A stretch of DNA of 64,000 nucleotides from contig JANQAB010000002.1 of NCBI GenBank assembly GCA_024707265.1, positions 62,001-126,000 on the forward strand, in the 5' to 3' direction. Positions 26,648-38,473 of this stretch are shown here, piece after piece; positions within the stretch are counted from its first letter, which is position 1, and the number at the start of each line of letters is the position of its first letter. A program made the position numbers and the translations under genes. This DNA is from Sporocytophaga sp. Its GTDB lineage: Bacteria > Bacteroidota > Bacteroidia > Cytophagales > Cytophagaceae. The notes under the pieces are model-generated. The model made no database searches. It saw only the letters and a program-made list of their open reading frames with translations, and had not been told where the DNA came from.

Positions 26648-29600
26648 TTATGACAGGGTGAACCTTAATTGAACGCCAAAAGATGTTGTTGCTCTTCTGT
26701 ATGAACTTGAAATTCTTGGAGTATTGATGCTCCTCTCAAAGTAGAATAATAGATTAACTCTTTGGTTTACTACATAACTGATGGTCGGCCTTAACTGGAA
26801 GTTGAGGTTACCGTTTGTTACTACAGCAGGCTCTCCGATTTTTCTTTGAACAGTTTTCAAATCGCTGACGGTGAGATCTAATTTCACATTCAGCTCATTT
26901 TTCAAAGGAGGAATTTCTCTGCCCTGCCATCTGAATGGAAACTTGAACCCTGTTTTGGCAACACCTATACCCAGCACAAGATCATTTTTGTTGTTTTCCT
27001 GTATCTGAGCATTTGACATACTCAATGCAAGTCTTCTGTCTTTTCTGTATTCAACCTTATAGGTCATTTTTCCCTTGGTCCGAACGTTAATACCCACTAA
27101 CGGTGCAAATGTTTCCTGAATAACCACCTGGTCTACTACATAGACAGGTACAAGTTTGCCATCTATTACAGAAGATGGAGGCGCATTTTCAATGTCGGAG
27201 TTAGGGTTTATTTCATTCGAGCCATAAGCCAGTGATGATGTAAAACTTGACACACTATACTTGCTGGTATATCCGTGCGAAATGATTACACTTGGGAATA
27301 GTTTTTTGATTTTATCAATTCTTGTTAATCCCGAGAAGTCTACTCTCCAGTTTGGCAGTGGAATTTTAGGGAATGATGTCAAGCCCACTTTAGAAGCATC
27401 TTTGCCAGAATAAGCAGCAATAAATGCAGGAATGAGTACATCCTGAGAATTTAGGCTATAGGTAGTATCCCGGTTATTTGGATATTGACGTCTTGAAAAA
27501 ATAACTCTTCTGTTTTCAACGAACTGATCAAAGGTTTTTGATGAGTATTTGCCTCCACTTCCTTTTCCTTGAAAGGCGGTTCCGATGCTTATGAATGTTA
27601 CTTCATAACGGCCATTTCTGTAAGGATTGTCTGAAACGAAATCATTGCCAAATTCGTCAATTCTAAAAAACTCTTTATAATCGCTCGCTTTAGTCCTGGA
27701 CGCTTCCACCTGAATCCTTAGATCTTTAACAGGTTCCAGGGCTGTTCTTAAATTGATGGTTTCGGTTTTTACCTGAGTGAGTGGTGTTGTTACATTTCTG
27801 AAAGCAGCATTCCTAGTAATGTAACCATTCTCTGCAAACTCTTTTTTAAACTTCTGAAGATTTTGATCTCCCAGAATAAATGGAAGCATTGTCCCTGCAT
27901 TAACACCATTCCCCACTCCAAAAAATGCAGGTATTTTCATATACCCCGGCATCAAAATTCCCTGGGTTAGATTGTATGTGAAATTGATAGTCTTAATACT
28001 AATGACTGCTTTGGTCACAGCCTTGAGCCCTTTCATCTCTGGCTTGGGAAGTGTTTGGGTTGTGTCTTTTTTTAGCTCGGGCTTAGGGAGCTTTTTGGGT
28101 GGGTTGTTTAATTCTTTCAGGAATTTAACCCTGTTATATATCTTTTCCAGATTTATTTTTCCATTTACTCCAATGGTACGCTCATTTCTTATTGAGTTAC
28201 CAAGGGTGTCTCTTTGATATAAGGCCCCTGAATTCCATGTATACCCAGCCGTATAACGAAGATCTGCTCCGATCCAGTCAGTAATGGGGAGCTTATCAAA
28301 TGGTACTTTATAATTTGCTCCGAGTGACTGGTTATAGTCCTTCATACGACCGAAGTTCCTCAGATTTTTCCAAATAGTATCTCTGTTTTCTCTTGAGTCA
28401 GGTGCGAATTCAGCCGTTTCATCAATTATCGCGTTGGCAGTAGCAGAGTAGTCTATAGATAAGCTTTTTGTAAAATTCCACACAAGTCCATATACCCTGT
28501 TGAAGGTAAACATCTTCTCATAGTATGGTGCTGACAGGATTCCATAAATAGGACTTGCTTCATAAAATACAGTAGTCTTTGTTCTTCTGTCCAGATCTCC
28601 TCTGAAAGAGATGGTCGATGGTATAAAGTTAAAGTTTATATCTTTGATAAGCTTCAGGTATTTTTTATCAAATGCCTTTACCTTTTTAAATGGTTCGAAT
28701 GGTTTTGCCTGGCTTGTAAAGTTATATCCCAGACCAGCTTTATACATTTTGATGGTAGAATCCTGTACTGTAGAACTCGTTCTCTTTGTATCGCTATATC
28801 CTAATGTAAGGGATAGATTTTCTACATCCCACAGATGACTTTTGGCATCTTTTTTGGTCTTTACTTTTTGTATGTTGGTAAGGTTAATAGCTCTCCTTGT
28901 TGTTTGGGTAAGTATAAGATTCCTATACGCATCTCGTTCTGCGCCTGTCCCAAAGCGGGAGAGGGAGTTCTTTATAAGTACGTCCGGATCTAGAGGATCA
29001 TATTTTGGAGAGATAACTTCTCTGTCATAGCCTACGAACAAAGGAAGACGTATTCCAAGTTTTTGTGGTAAAAATTTGTCAAGGCTGATATTACTTTGAA
29101 TCCCCCATTGTAATGTATTGTTACGTTCTCGTTGTGAAACCTTTTGCTCAAGGGTTCCGAAGCCTACGGATGTATATCTTAGCGATCCGGAAACAGTGGC
29201 AAGGTCTGCCAGCTTAACATTTGCTCTTGCAGTAGCGGCCCAACCCGGGCTTTCCTGAAAGTTTGTGGCTCTTAGTTCGTTCACCCAGATACAGGCAGAT
29301 TTTGGCTGGCCGTCTTTACTATATGGATTGCGCAGACCGATCATGATTGTCTGGACAGAGCTGATGTCCGGTCTTCCAACAACAGTAAGCTTCCTTCCGT
29401 TGACGATTTGAGAGAAGGGGCTGCTCATGATTCTGCCCGATTTATCACCCAACACCTTAACATCTATAAGGTCAGCAATACGTAGATCAAGTTCGTTTTC
29501 AGGTCTCCAGATCTGGTTTACATCTCTGCTACCTGGTGGTGTAAAGAAAAGAGGAATGGAAACTTCGTAGTAGTTTTCTTTAAAGTCTGTACCAATACGT

Positions 29601-32600
29601 ACAAAAGCTTCAAGTTGCCCATCTTTTGTATTGATATCCTCAGTTTCTGCGTGAACAAACATTCTGAGGTTTTTATAATTAAGAAGATCCAGGTTGATTA
29701 TTTTATATGCTGCACCTGCTTTTTTATCTGGAATCTCATCTGCACAAATTCTCAGAGACTGTTCATTTAATCTTCTGTTATTCTGTGCTGTTGCATCCTG
29801 ATCTCTTGAGAAGCCGGGAGGCAATACATAAGGAATTTTAGTCCCTTCGACCTTACCGTTTTCTTCAATACTGACTGTAGATATGTTAACAGGTGTCACA
29901 GAAGGTTCAAGGAACTCTCCTGTATTTTCATAAAGCGGTTCATTAAATTCTCTCCATTGACTTGCCACCAGCTGAAGTTTTACAAACCTCATTACAACGG
30001 GATCTTCGAAGCCGGTAACATACATTCTCATGAATTTAATGGTTTTAAAACCATTAATATTTCCGACAATAGAATCGGGTTGTCTTATTGGAATTCTGAA
30101 CTGGTACCATGTAACTCCACTGTCTCCTGTTACTTTATCTACAACGTGGTTTTTACCAATTACAAAATCATTTTCATTGACATTGATTTTGTATTCGTAG
30201 TATTCGTCAAGATCATTAATTGTATTGTCAGCGTTCAAGTCTTCATTATCAGGCAGGGTAGAGTTGGATTGTGTGAAATTATTATCACCTGCAGCGATAG
30301 GAGAGTTGTTCTCCATACCATTATAGTTTTTATAACGCTGCAGGACGCTTAAGCCTTCGGCATCGTTCTCTTTGCCAAGATAGTGTCTGAAATTATCACC
30401 TGATGGATCGGCAAGGATTTTATCAGTTGCATCTTGGGTAATGCCTGGAATAGAAGTTACTTTTGTAAGGAAATCATTAAAATAGCTTTCCTCTGCAGCA
30501 TTGTCAAGACCATCGAGACCTACGTCTTGTCTGCTTCTTGTGGTAGGGTCATTGTCAAAGGCATTTGTAAGAAACGTTCTGGTCGTTACCTTACCCCATT
30601 GATTTTCCTTTACTCCGTCGGTGGCATCAGCATCGGTTACAGGCAGTCCGTTTTCGAACGCATGCTGTCCGTCTTTCATAATATCTTCTGAGATGCTTCC
30701 CAGGTTAAAGAAGAGTTGACCACCTTTGGTCACTCTGTTGTTTTTACTATCATCAAGAGATACAGGCACCTTAGATTTAGGAGAGTTAGGATTTGTACCC
30801 CTCATAAATGGATCCATCATCCAGAATTCTATGTATTGAATATTGGCATTGTCAAAGTTCTATCTCATTACGGATATCTCTTGTTATAGCTCCCCAGTTT
30901 CTTGATGGATTGTTGAGTTCTCCGGAAGCGTTTAAGTTCGGGTTAAAGTTATAAGGTCCTCTTTCCCTTGGGAAATAAGCCAGGTCAAAGGTAATCTGAT
31001 TAAGTGTGTATACCTGTCTATCCTGATTTGGAAAAATCTCTTGTGGTCTTACAATTCTGATAAAGTGGTTCTGGATGTGTTCCTCAAGGCCTTTAGGTAC
31101 TCCTGCTCCACTGTTTCGATAGAATACGTTATCAATATTATACCATGCAAGTTTTGCTCTGTTATAAGTATATTCTGTTGTTGTACTGGTGCTTTGAGGA
31201 AAGCGTTTAGGTGTAGCTCCGAGTTTCCATCTTGACCATGAAGTGGTCAGGTCTATTGAGGTTTTTGCTCCTTCAAAATCGTCAATAAATGCAGTACCGC
31301 CATTTTTAGAAACTGCTCTTGAATGGCCTGGAATAAGTTGGGCAACCTCACCCGCAGCCGTTATTGTAGAAGGCGCTTTAGTCTGGATTCCAGGTAAAAG
31401 ATCTACTGCTTTAGTAAGGATTCTTGAATCTTTTTTAAAGTTGGCATCAAAGCCGAGCATGGTGTTTTTGCTTGGCTCATCACCTATGCTAACCCTGGTA
31501 ATATTTGGTGTTTCATTTTGGTGAAGGATAGTCGCACCTAAAAGGATGTCATCACTAATTTTGTAGTCAAAGCGGGTTCCGAAGAAAGATTTTCTGCGGA
31601 AGTTAAAGATGTCCTGCTTTTCATATCTTATTTTAATCTCTTTGTTGGAGGCAAGGATACCTTCATTTATAATAGTTACTCTGCCTGATTGATCAACAGT
31701 ATAGTCTACATCTTGAACAAGGGGGACACTTCCTGCGGTCACAATCAATGATCCCTGGGTTACGTTTATACCAGGCAACTGAACCGAATTTGTTGCAGTA
31801 GATTGATAGCGGCCTTTCAGATAATATTTATTCTTAGAGGCGACAAGCATCGCATCTCTTTGAGTTGAGTCATAAAGCTCTGTAAAAACGTATTTGTTGA
31901 TCAGATTCTGTTCCGTTGCCGGATCAAAATATCTGCCCATGTTATCTCCAAAAGGCTCAAGTACAGGAAAGATAATCCTGCCGTATTTTGAATCTATGGT
32001 TACATCCTCTACATAGTCAAAGTTGCCGTCTGCGATAGGGTCATTGTTCATGTTCAATCTATCGAGTCCGGTCATTTTAAGTATGGTTTTTCCGGAAGCA
32101 ATTGTACCCTCTTGCAGTACTGGTAAATCAAGACCAGTATAGTCATTTTTATAAATAACCCTAAGCTGGAAGTTATCTCGTGTAAGCTGAGTTCCTCCTA
32201 CCTGATAAATGTTTTTCATCATCAGATCCCATGTAGGTAAGCGGGTTTTAGTGGCAGAAGGTTTGATCAGTTTCAGGATAATTAAAGAATCACCAGTTAC
32301 ATTGGTGATGTCTTCATTCATTTCACCGACTTTATATGTTTTTCCTTGGTAGGTATATTCAAAAGCCACAGCTATACCGGCATCTTCCTGTATCTGTGTA
32401 TTAAGTGTAATATAGCCAAGGTCTGATTGAAATTTAAAGTCTGTAGGTAATAGTTTTCGTGCACTTTTTATAACTTCATAGTCGGTGCCTTTGGTAAGGT
32501 CTTGACTATTAAGATTAGCTTCTAAATTATCAGAAGTTCTGTATGGCCTTACCTTATTGTAGAGGTTGTTGCTTTCGTTAGATGCAGCCTTATTGGAATT

Positions 32601-33767
32601 TCCCTGGAGACTTTTGTTGTATGGAGTGGATTCTCCAAGGTCAAGATAACCTACGACACTTCTTAGGTTTTGGGTTGTATTGGCTCTGTTCGTTACGTAA
32701 ACGTCAACCCTGGTAATCTTCACTCCTGAGTTTAATACTGGCAAGCTGGAAAGAGAACTTTCATAGTTGTTTCTGAAGAATTGTCCCAGGAAGAAGTGTC
32801 GTCTGTCTTCGTAGTTGTCAGCTTTGATATTTATTTCACGAGCCTGTGATCCTCCTTGTAATCTTATTTCTTCACTTTTACCCCTTTGGCTTGAGAATAC
32901 AGATGTAACCGATAATCTTCCGAATTGTAATTTTGTTTTAATACCAAAAAGGTTCTGAGGGCCCTGCATTAGGGTACTGTTTAGAGGAAAGCTTACAGTA
33001 CCGGCTTCTATCTTTTGTATGATATCTTCTTCAAATCCAGTGTATTCAAGTTTAAGATTGTTTTGAAAGTCAAAAGTTGCCTTAGTGTCCCAGTTGGCAG
33101 TAAGCTTAAGTTTTTCACCTATCTTACCGACCACGTTCATACTGATTTGCTGATCAAAATCAAAGCCACCGGTTCTTTGTTGTCTTACAGGAATGTTGGG
33201 GTTATTTACGCGCTGCCATTTACCTCCGAAATCCAGCATTACCAGACCATTGGGTCTTATATCTACAAAATTGCTTCCGAATGGTCCTTCAAGACCACGC
33301 ACATATATTTTTGGAATAAGGTTTCCTCTGGAAGAAACAGGAGTTTCTCCATCAAGACCCTGTGACTTAGACTTCCAGTATGACTTCATCATTTCATTCT
33401 GACGATACTTTGAGTATTCCTCGAAAGTCATAGAGGAAGGAGGCCTATAATCAAAATCCCCAACTTTTTCATAGATATTATAGTTATTCATGCTGGAGTC
33501 AAGCTCTACTTCTGTTTGCACATTGGTAGGGTTTTTCAGCAGGAAAGGAGATTTGGAAGACCTGTTGGAAAAAGGGTCTCCTTCTCTGTCACCGGGATTA
33601 TAGTTTGGCCTTTTCTTTCTGTCTTTATTCTCTGTGGTTGAGTCACCGGGAGGTTCAGGTCTTCTTAGTGTATAAGTGCTATTGCTGGGCTTTCCAAAGG
33701 AAACCCAGGTATAAAAAGTTACACAGCTAAGTGTTGCTACGAGTATATATTTATTCAGATTCAGCAC
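26648..33767 (-). CDS. sprA: SprA/Sov outer-membrane translocon of the type IX secretion system (one frameshift)
   Basis: About 2,370 residues if read through, the usual SprA length. SprA is a giant 36-strand barrel, the export channel for type IX substrates and needed for gliding. The first part (30852-33767, GTG start) has an N-terminal signal helix, a Pro/Asp-rich stretch, and family motifs such as FGSNFVDIRPNGLVMLDFGGKW-like and GGTAFIDDFEGAKTSIDL. The second part (26648-30820) opens with EFWMMDPFMRG and contains CIWVNELRATNF, FRGDLDRRT and a terminal strand ending GVQLRFTLS. The frame breaks near 30858: one added A after ATAGAA would give EIENFDNANIQYIEFW. It is upstream of gcvH and 11 bp downstream of ruvA. 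Confidence 0.93.
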
Positions 33768-33778
33768 TTGAAAAAAAA

Positions 33779-34375
33779 TTATGCTGTTTTAAGCGCTTGT
33801 TTAATTAAATTTTCCAAAGAGATATTATCCCCCTCTTTTTTTATAATGCTATCGATACTCTTTTCAGCAACATTTTTAGCGATGCCTAATGTAATGAGTG
33901 CGGATAACGCTTCACCTCTGATTAAATTGTGTGAAGATTTTGTTAGGTTCAATATTGTTTCGCTTCCTACTGGTTCCTTCTTGATTTTATCTTTTAATTC
34001 GAGAACTATCCGCTGGGCTGTTTTAAGTCCTATTCCTTTTATTGACTGTATTGTGCGTACGTCTTCCTGAACTATAGCTCTGCTTAATTCCTCGGCGTTT
34101 AATGAAGAGATAATCATCATGGCCGTTCCTGGTCCGACCCCGGAGATAGAAATCAGGTCAAGAAAAATTTTTTTCTCTGCAATGTGAAAAAAGCCAAAAA
34201 GAGTATGGGCATCTTCTTTAATATGCAAGTAAGTATGAAGTTTAACTTTTTCTTCATCTTTAATTAAAGAATAAGTTTGAAGAGAAATTCTGATCTGGTA
34301 CCCAATACCGTTAGTTTCAATTATTACAAAGAATGGGTCTTTGAATGCTAGCTTACCCTCTATATATGCAATCAT
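33779..34375 (-). CDS. ruvA: Holliday junction branch migration protein RuvA
   Basis: 198 residues. It binds four-way junctions and loads RuvB for branch migration. The OB-fold start MIAYIEGKL, the helix-hairpin-helix segments FLDLISISGVGPGTAMMII and IQSIKGIGLKTAQRIVLELKDKI, and the C-terminal RuvB-contacting domain (ALSALITLGI) are present. It sits between maeB (9 bp) and sprA (11 bp). Confidence 0.96.
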   Translation of the reverse strand: MIAYIEGKLAFKDPFFVIIETNGIGYQIRISLQTYSLIKDEEKVKLHTYLHIKEDAHTLFGFFHIAEKKIFLDLISISGVGPGTAMMIISSLNAEELSRAIVQEDVRTIQSIKGIGLKTAQRIVLELKDKIKKEPVGSETILNLTKSSHNLIRGEALSALITLGIAKNVAEKSIDSIIKKEGDNISLENLIKQALKTA

Positions 34376-34384
34376 ATTTGCTGA

Positions 34385-36653
34385 TTAATTGTACTGGTTC
34401 TGAGTATCTACCACTGCTATAGCTGCCATATTTACAATTTCTCTGATAGAGCTGCCAAGCTGAAGTATATGCACAGGTTTTCTCATTCCCATTAATATTG
34501 GTCCGATCGTTTCAGCTTCTCCAATTTCCTGGAGAAGTTTATAGCAAATATTTCCAGCGGCCAGGTCCGGGAATATAAAAGTATTTGCACCTTCCTGAGC
34601 CAGAGCACTAAACGGGTAATTTTCCTGTTGAAGTTTTGTGTTCAATGCGATATTTGCCTGAATGTCCCCCTCTATAACGAGCTCGGGAAACTTTTCTTTT
34701 GCAATTCTTGTTGCCCTCGCAGATTTTTCCGGTACTATTCCTTTTGATGATCCAAAATTTGAATAAGAAAGTACAGCAATGCGTGGAGTGAAATCAAAAA
34801 AGCGAACAGCATTGGCTGTCAATCCTATCAATTCCGCTAATTCTTCCGCATTAGGATTTTCATTTACTGTCGTATCCGCAAAAAAATAGGGTCCTTTTTT
34901 ATTAAGGATAATATACATTCCAGCTACTTTTTTAGTGCCAGGGGCCACGCCGATAACTTGTAAAGCGGGCTTAATTGAAGTAGCATAATCCTTAGTAAGA
35001 CCAGTGATGAAACAATCTGCCTCTCCTTCATCGACCATCATAGCTCCAAAGTAATTCCGATCGCGCATCATCTTTCGGGCTTCATCCGGAGTGATTCCCT
35101 TTCTTTGGCGCTTTTTATAGAATTTCTCCCCAAAGCTATAGCGTTTCTCTCTTTCTTCCATAGGGCTAATAATTTCACATCCGGACAGATCAATCATATA
35201 TTCATGACTCATCTTCTTTATCTTCTCCTTATTGCCCAGTAATACCGGTATTCCAATAGCTTCGTCAACTATTGTTTGTGCAGCTTTAAGTATTTTGAAA
35301 TGTTCACCTTCTGCAAGAACAATCCTCTTTGGGTTCTGTCTGGCCCTGCTGAAGATGCGGTTCATCAGTTTCTCATCCTTACCTATTTTCTGTAGCAGTT
35401 GATCATGATATAAATCCCAGTCTGTAATCTGACTCTGAGCTACCCCTGACTCCATAGCAGCTTTAGCTACAGCAGGAGATATCGTAGTGATAAGCCGAGG
35501 ATCCAGTGGTTTGGGGATAAGATAGGTTTTGCCAAAAGAGATCTTTTCGTCTCCATAAGCTTTATTCACAATTTCAGGAACAGGTTCTTTTGCCAGGTCT
35601 GCAATCGCTCTTACAGCTGCCAGCTTCATGGCTTCATTGATATCTGTTGCTCTAACGTCTAAGGCACCCCCTGAAAATATAGGGAAAGCCCAGAACATTA
35701 TTTACCTGATTAGGAAAATCTGATCTGCCCGTGGCTATAATGGCATCCGGTCTTGCTTCAAGTGCAGAAACATAATCTATCTCTGGTACAGGATTGGCTA
35801 ATGCGAAGATAATAGGTTGTTTAGCCATTTTTTTCACCATCTCTTTGGTGAGGATATTTCCGGCTGAAAGGCCAATAAAAATATCAGCTCCTTCAATTGC
35901 CTGGTCTAGTGTATAAACATTGCGGTCCGTGGCAAACTGGGTTGTTACAGGATTCAGGTCTGTTCGGTCTTTTCTCAGAACGCCGTTAACATCAAGCATA
36001 GTAATGTTTTCCAACTTTGCCCCAAGGTCCAGGTATATTTTTGTGCATGCAATAGCTGCTGCACCAGCGCCACTAATAGTGAAGCGTACGGATTCTATTT
36101 TTTTATGAACAAGCTCAAGCGCGTTAAGTAATGCAGCGCCGGAGATGATTGCCGTGCCATGCTGGTCATCGTGCATGACAGGTATTGTCATTTGCTCACG
36201 GAGCTTTTGCTCTATTATAAAACATTCAGGAGCTTTGATGTCTTCAAGATTGATACCTCCAAATGTAGGCTCCAGTGATTTTACTATTCTTACAAATTCG
36301 TCTGGGTCTGTGCTGTCAATTTCTATATCAAACACGTCAATGCCGGCAAACTTTTTGAATAATACTCCTTTGCCTTCCATTACTGGTTTTGAAGCGTCCG
36401 GACCGATATTACCCAGCCCAAGTACAGCTGTGCCATTGGAAATTACTCCTACGAGATTACCTTTTGCCGTATATTTGTAAACCTCTTCCTTGTTCTGCTG
36501 AATTTCTTTACAGGGCTCAGCAACGCCAGGGGAATAGGCGAGTGCAAGGTCCAGTTGGGAAGAGAGCATTTTGGTTGGTACTACTTCAATTTTTCCTGGC
36601 TGTCCATGACTGTGATAGTTCAGGGCATCCTCTCTTCTTATATGAATAGCCAT
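34385..36653 (-). CDS. maeB: NADP-dependent malic enzyme fused to a phosphotransacetylase-like domain (frameshifted)
   Basis: 756 residues if read through. The N-terminal malic enzyme (35652-36653 frame) converts malate to pyruvate and CO2 and shows [35 protein letters not shown] and a Rossmann [15 protein letters not shown]. The C-terminal domain (34385-35698 frame, from about residue 430) resembles phosphate acetyltransferase, as in MaeB enzymes, and acts mainly as a regulatory domain. The frame breaks at a five-base C/G run at 35667-35671; four bases would read [20 protein letters not shown]. It is the first gene of the maeB-ruvA-sprA-gcvH run. Confidence 0.93.
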
Positions 36654-36932
36654 AATCTTAGTAAATAATTCGGGTTAATTTTTTTAAGAGAAGAATTAAG
36701 TCATTTAAAAAATGTAGGAAGTACATTGAACTGTATGCTAAGAATTTTAAATCTGTTCGCGTCAATCTGGATCTTCTGAAATTTCTTAATTGGTAATCCC
36801 CTTTTAAAAAATTGTTTTCTAAAGAGTAAAAATAGCTAATAAATCTTAAAAAATTGTAAGTTTTATCTACTGAGTTTCGTAGGAATAGGCTTAAAAATCA
36901 AAGTTTAAAGGAATAATAAATTTAGGCTTGAG
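36654..36932 (-). other. Intergenic region upstream of maeB
   Basis: AT-rich, with no open frame of coding quality and no repeat family seen. It presumably contains the maeB promoter. Confidence 0.45.
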
Positions 36933-36984
36933 GAAAAAATAAAAATGCTAAGTTTTAATTGTATTCTATTAAAACTTAGCATTT
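36933..36984 (-). terminator. Terminator after the lytic transglycosylase gene
   Basis: A perfect 17-bp stem (36943-36959 with 36968-36984) encloses an 8-base loop. On the minus strand it is followed by a T-rich tract (complement of 36933-36945). Confidence 0.88.
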
Positions 36985-37005
36985 GAAAATTGCAGTTGAA
37001 TTTGG

Positions 37006-38472
37006 TTAACTCATTATTAATTTTTGTCCTACTTTGATTGCGTTGGACTTAAGATTATTCAGTTTTTTAAGTTTTTCAACAGGGATGTTGTTGGATTTAG
37101 AAATAGTCCAAAGAGTGTCTCCCGGCTGCACATAATATACTTTCTTTTGAGGGACATACTTATTACTACTTTCTGATTGCTTTGCTAATGTTGGTTTTTC
37201 CATTACCAATCCGCCCTTGTAGATTGTAAGTTTTTGTCCGGATTTTATAGTTGAGCCTTTCAGGTTATTCCATTTCTTTAGGTCAGAAAGACTTACTTCA
37301 TATTTGTCTGCAATTTTAGAAAGTACATCACCTTTTTTTACTGTGTAATAAACCTTTTTCTTTTGTGCAGTAGCTGATCCATGAGATTTATTTTCTGATG
37401 AGGACTTTGTGCTGGCAAGCTGTACTGGTGGCTGCGCTATTTCATCATCAATTTCATCACCCGACCTTTTTGAGCTTTCATCCAGAATTGCAAGTTTGTT
37501 CATCGCAAAATATTCAGATTTATCTGAAGGTATTCTGATATGAAAAGAATAGTTATCCGGAAGATAATTCTTCTTTATAGCCGGATTCATTTTAGTGAAC
37601 TCATCTTTGCAGATATTAAGTTGCTCACAGAACATATCAAGATTTACAAACTGATTAATATGTACTGTATCGAAGCGAATCGGATATTCAAGGGAATCAG
37701 CGAAGATATTATGATCCTGCAGGTGATTCATTGTGTAGGTTAGGGCTACGAACTGAGGGACATAACCTCTGGTTTCCTGAGGAAGGAAGTTATATATTTC
37801 CCAGAAAGTATCCTTGTATCCTGATTTTCTAATAGCTTTTCTGACATTCCCAGGGCCACAGTTATAGGAGGCCAGGGCAAGTTCCCAATCGTTAAAAATA
37901 TTGTATAGGTCTTTAAGATATTTGCATGCAGCGTCGGTTGATTTGTATGGATCAAGTCTTTCGTCTACATACTGATCTTGTTTCAGTTTATAGATTTTGC
38001 CTGTGCTTGGCATAAACTGCCATAGACCTGCTGCACCTGCTCTTGATATAGCTTTAGGATTAAGCCCTGATTCGACAATAGCAAGGTACTTTAATTCCTG
38101 AGGCATATTGTGCCTTCTAAGAGCTTCTTCAAAAATTTCGAAATACAGGTGTTTTCTGCGTTCCATCACGAGAGGATAACGCCTGTTGCGAACGGTGAAG
38201 TAATCAATAAAACCTCTGATTTTTTTATTAAAGGTTAGTTGTACATTTTTTTCGAGACATTTTAATCTGTCTGCTATCAACTCATCCGGAACTTGAGGAA
38301 TACTATCTGCCACTGTCACAACTGCCATTGTAGTTTCCTCGGGTTGAGGAGCAACATTGGTAGTGGTATCTTGTTCAGTTGAAAACTGTCCATAAGAAAC
38401 AGTTGACAGTAAAGTGCAAACAACAAGGATTAACCCCTTTAACTTTCCAGACTTGTTGAATAATTTTTCCAT
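37006..38472 (-). CDS. MltD-like lytic transglycosylase with two LysM domains
   Basis: 488 residues. A signal sequence (residues 8-29) is followed by a transglycosylase SLT domain with the catalytic Glu in VESGLNPKAISRAGAAGLWQF and the ALASYNCGPGNVRKAI motif, then two LysM peptidoglycan-binding repeats: YYTVKKGDVLSKIADKYEVS, near residue 375, and YYVQPGDTLWTISKSNNIP, near residue 445. It cleaves glycan strands to 1,6-anhydro products. It is last in the tatA-gatA-mltD run, 1 bp after gatA. Confidence 0.92.
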   Translation of the reverse strand: MEKLFNKSGKLKGLILVVCTLLSTVSYGQFSTEQDTTTNVAPQPEETTMAVVTVADSIPQVPDELIADRLKCLEKNVQLTFNKKIRGFIDYFTVRNRRYPLVMERRKHLYFEIFEEALRRHNMPQELKYLAIVESGLNPKAISRAGAAGLWQFMPSTGKIYKLKQDQYVDERLDPYKSTDAACKYLKDLYNIFNDWELALASYNCGPGNVRKAIRKSGYKDTFWEIYNFLPQETRGYVPQFVALTYTMNHLQDHNIFADSLEYPIRFDTVHINQFVNLDMFCEQLNICKDEFTKMNPAIKKNYLPDNYSFHIRIPSDKSEYFAMNKLAILDESSKRSGDEIDDEIAQPPVQLASTKSSSENKSHGSATAQKKKVYYTVKKGDVLSKIADKYEVSLSDLKKWNNLKGSTIKSGQKLTIYKGGLVMEKPTLAKQSESSNKYVPQKKVYYVQPGDTLWTISKSNNIPVEKLKKLNNLKSNAIKVGQKLIMS

Positions 38473-38473
38473 A

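Noticed and set aside
33768..34070. A plus-strand frame of 100 residues opposite ruvA.
   Set aside because: It lies wholly antisense to a clearly conserved gene and has no recognisable signature.
36943..36984. The long perfect inverted repeat before mltD as a possible mobile-element end.
   Set aside because: Position after the gene and the T-rich flank on the minus strand fit a simple terminator, and no second copy is seen.
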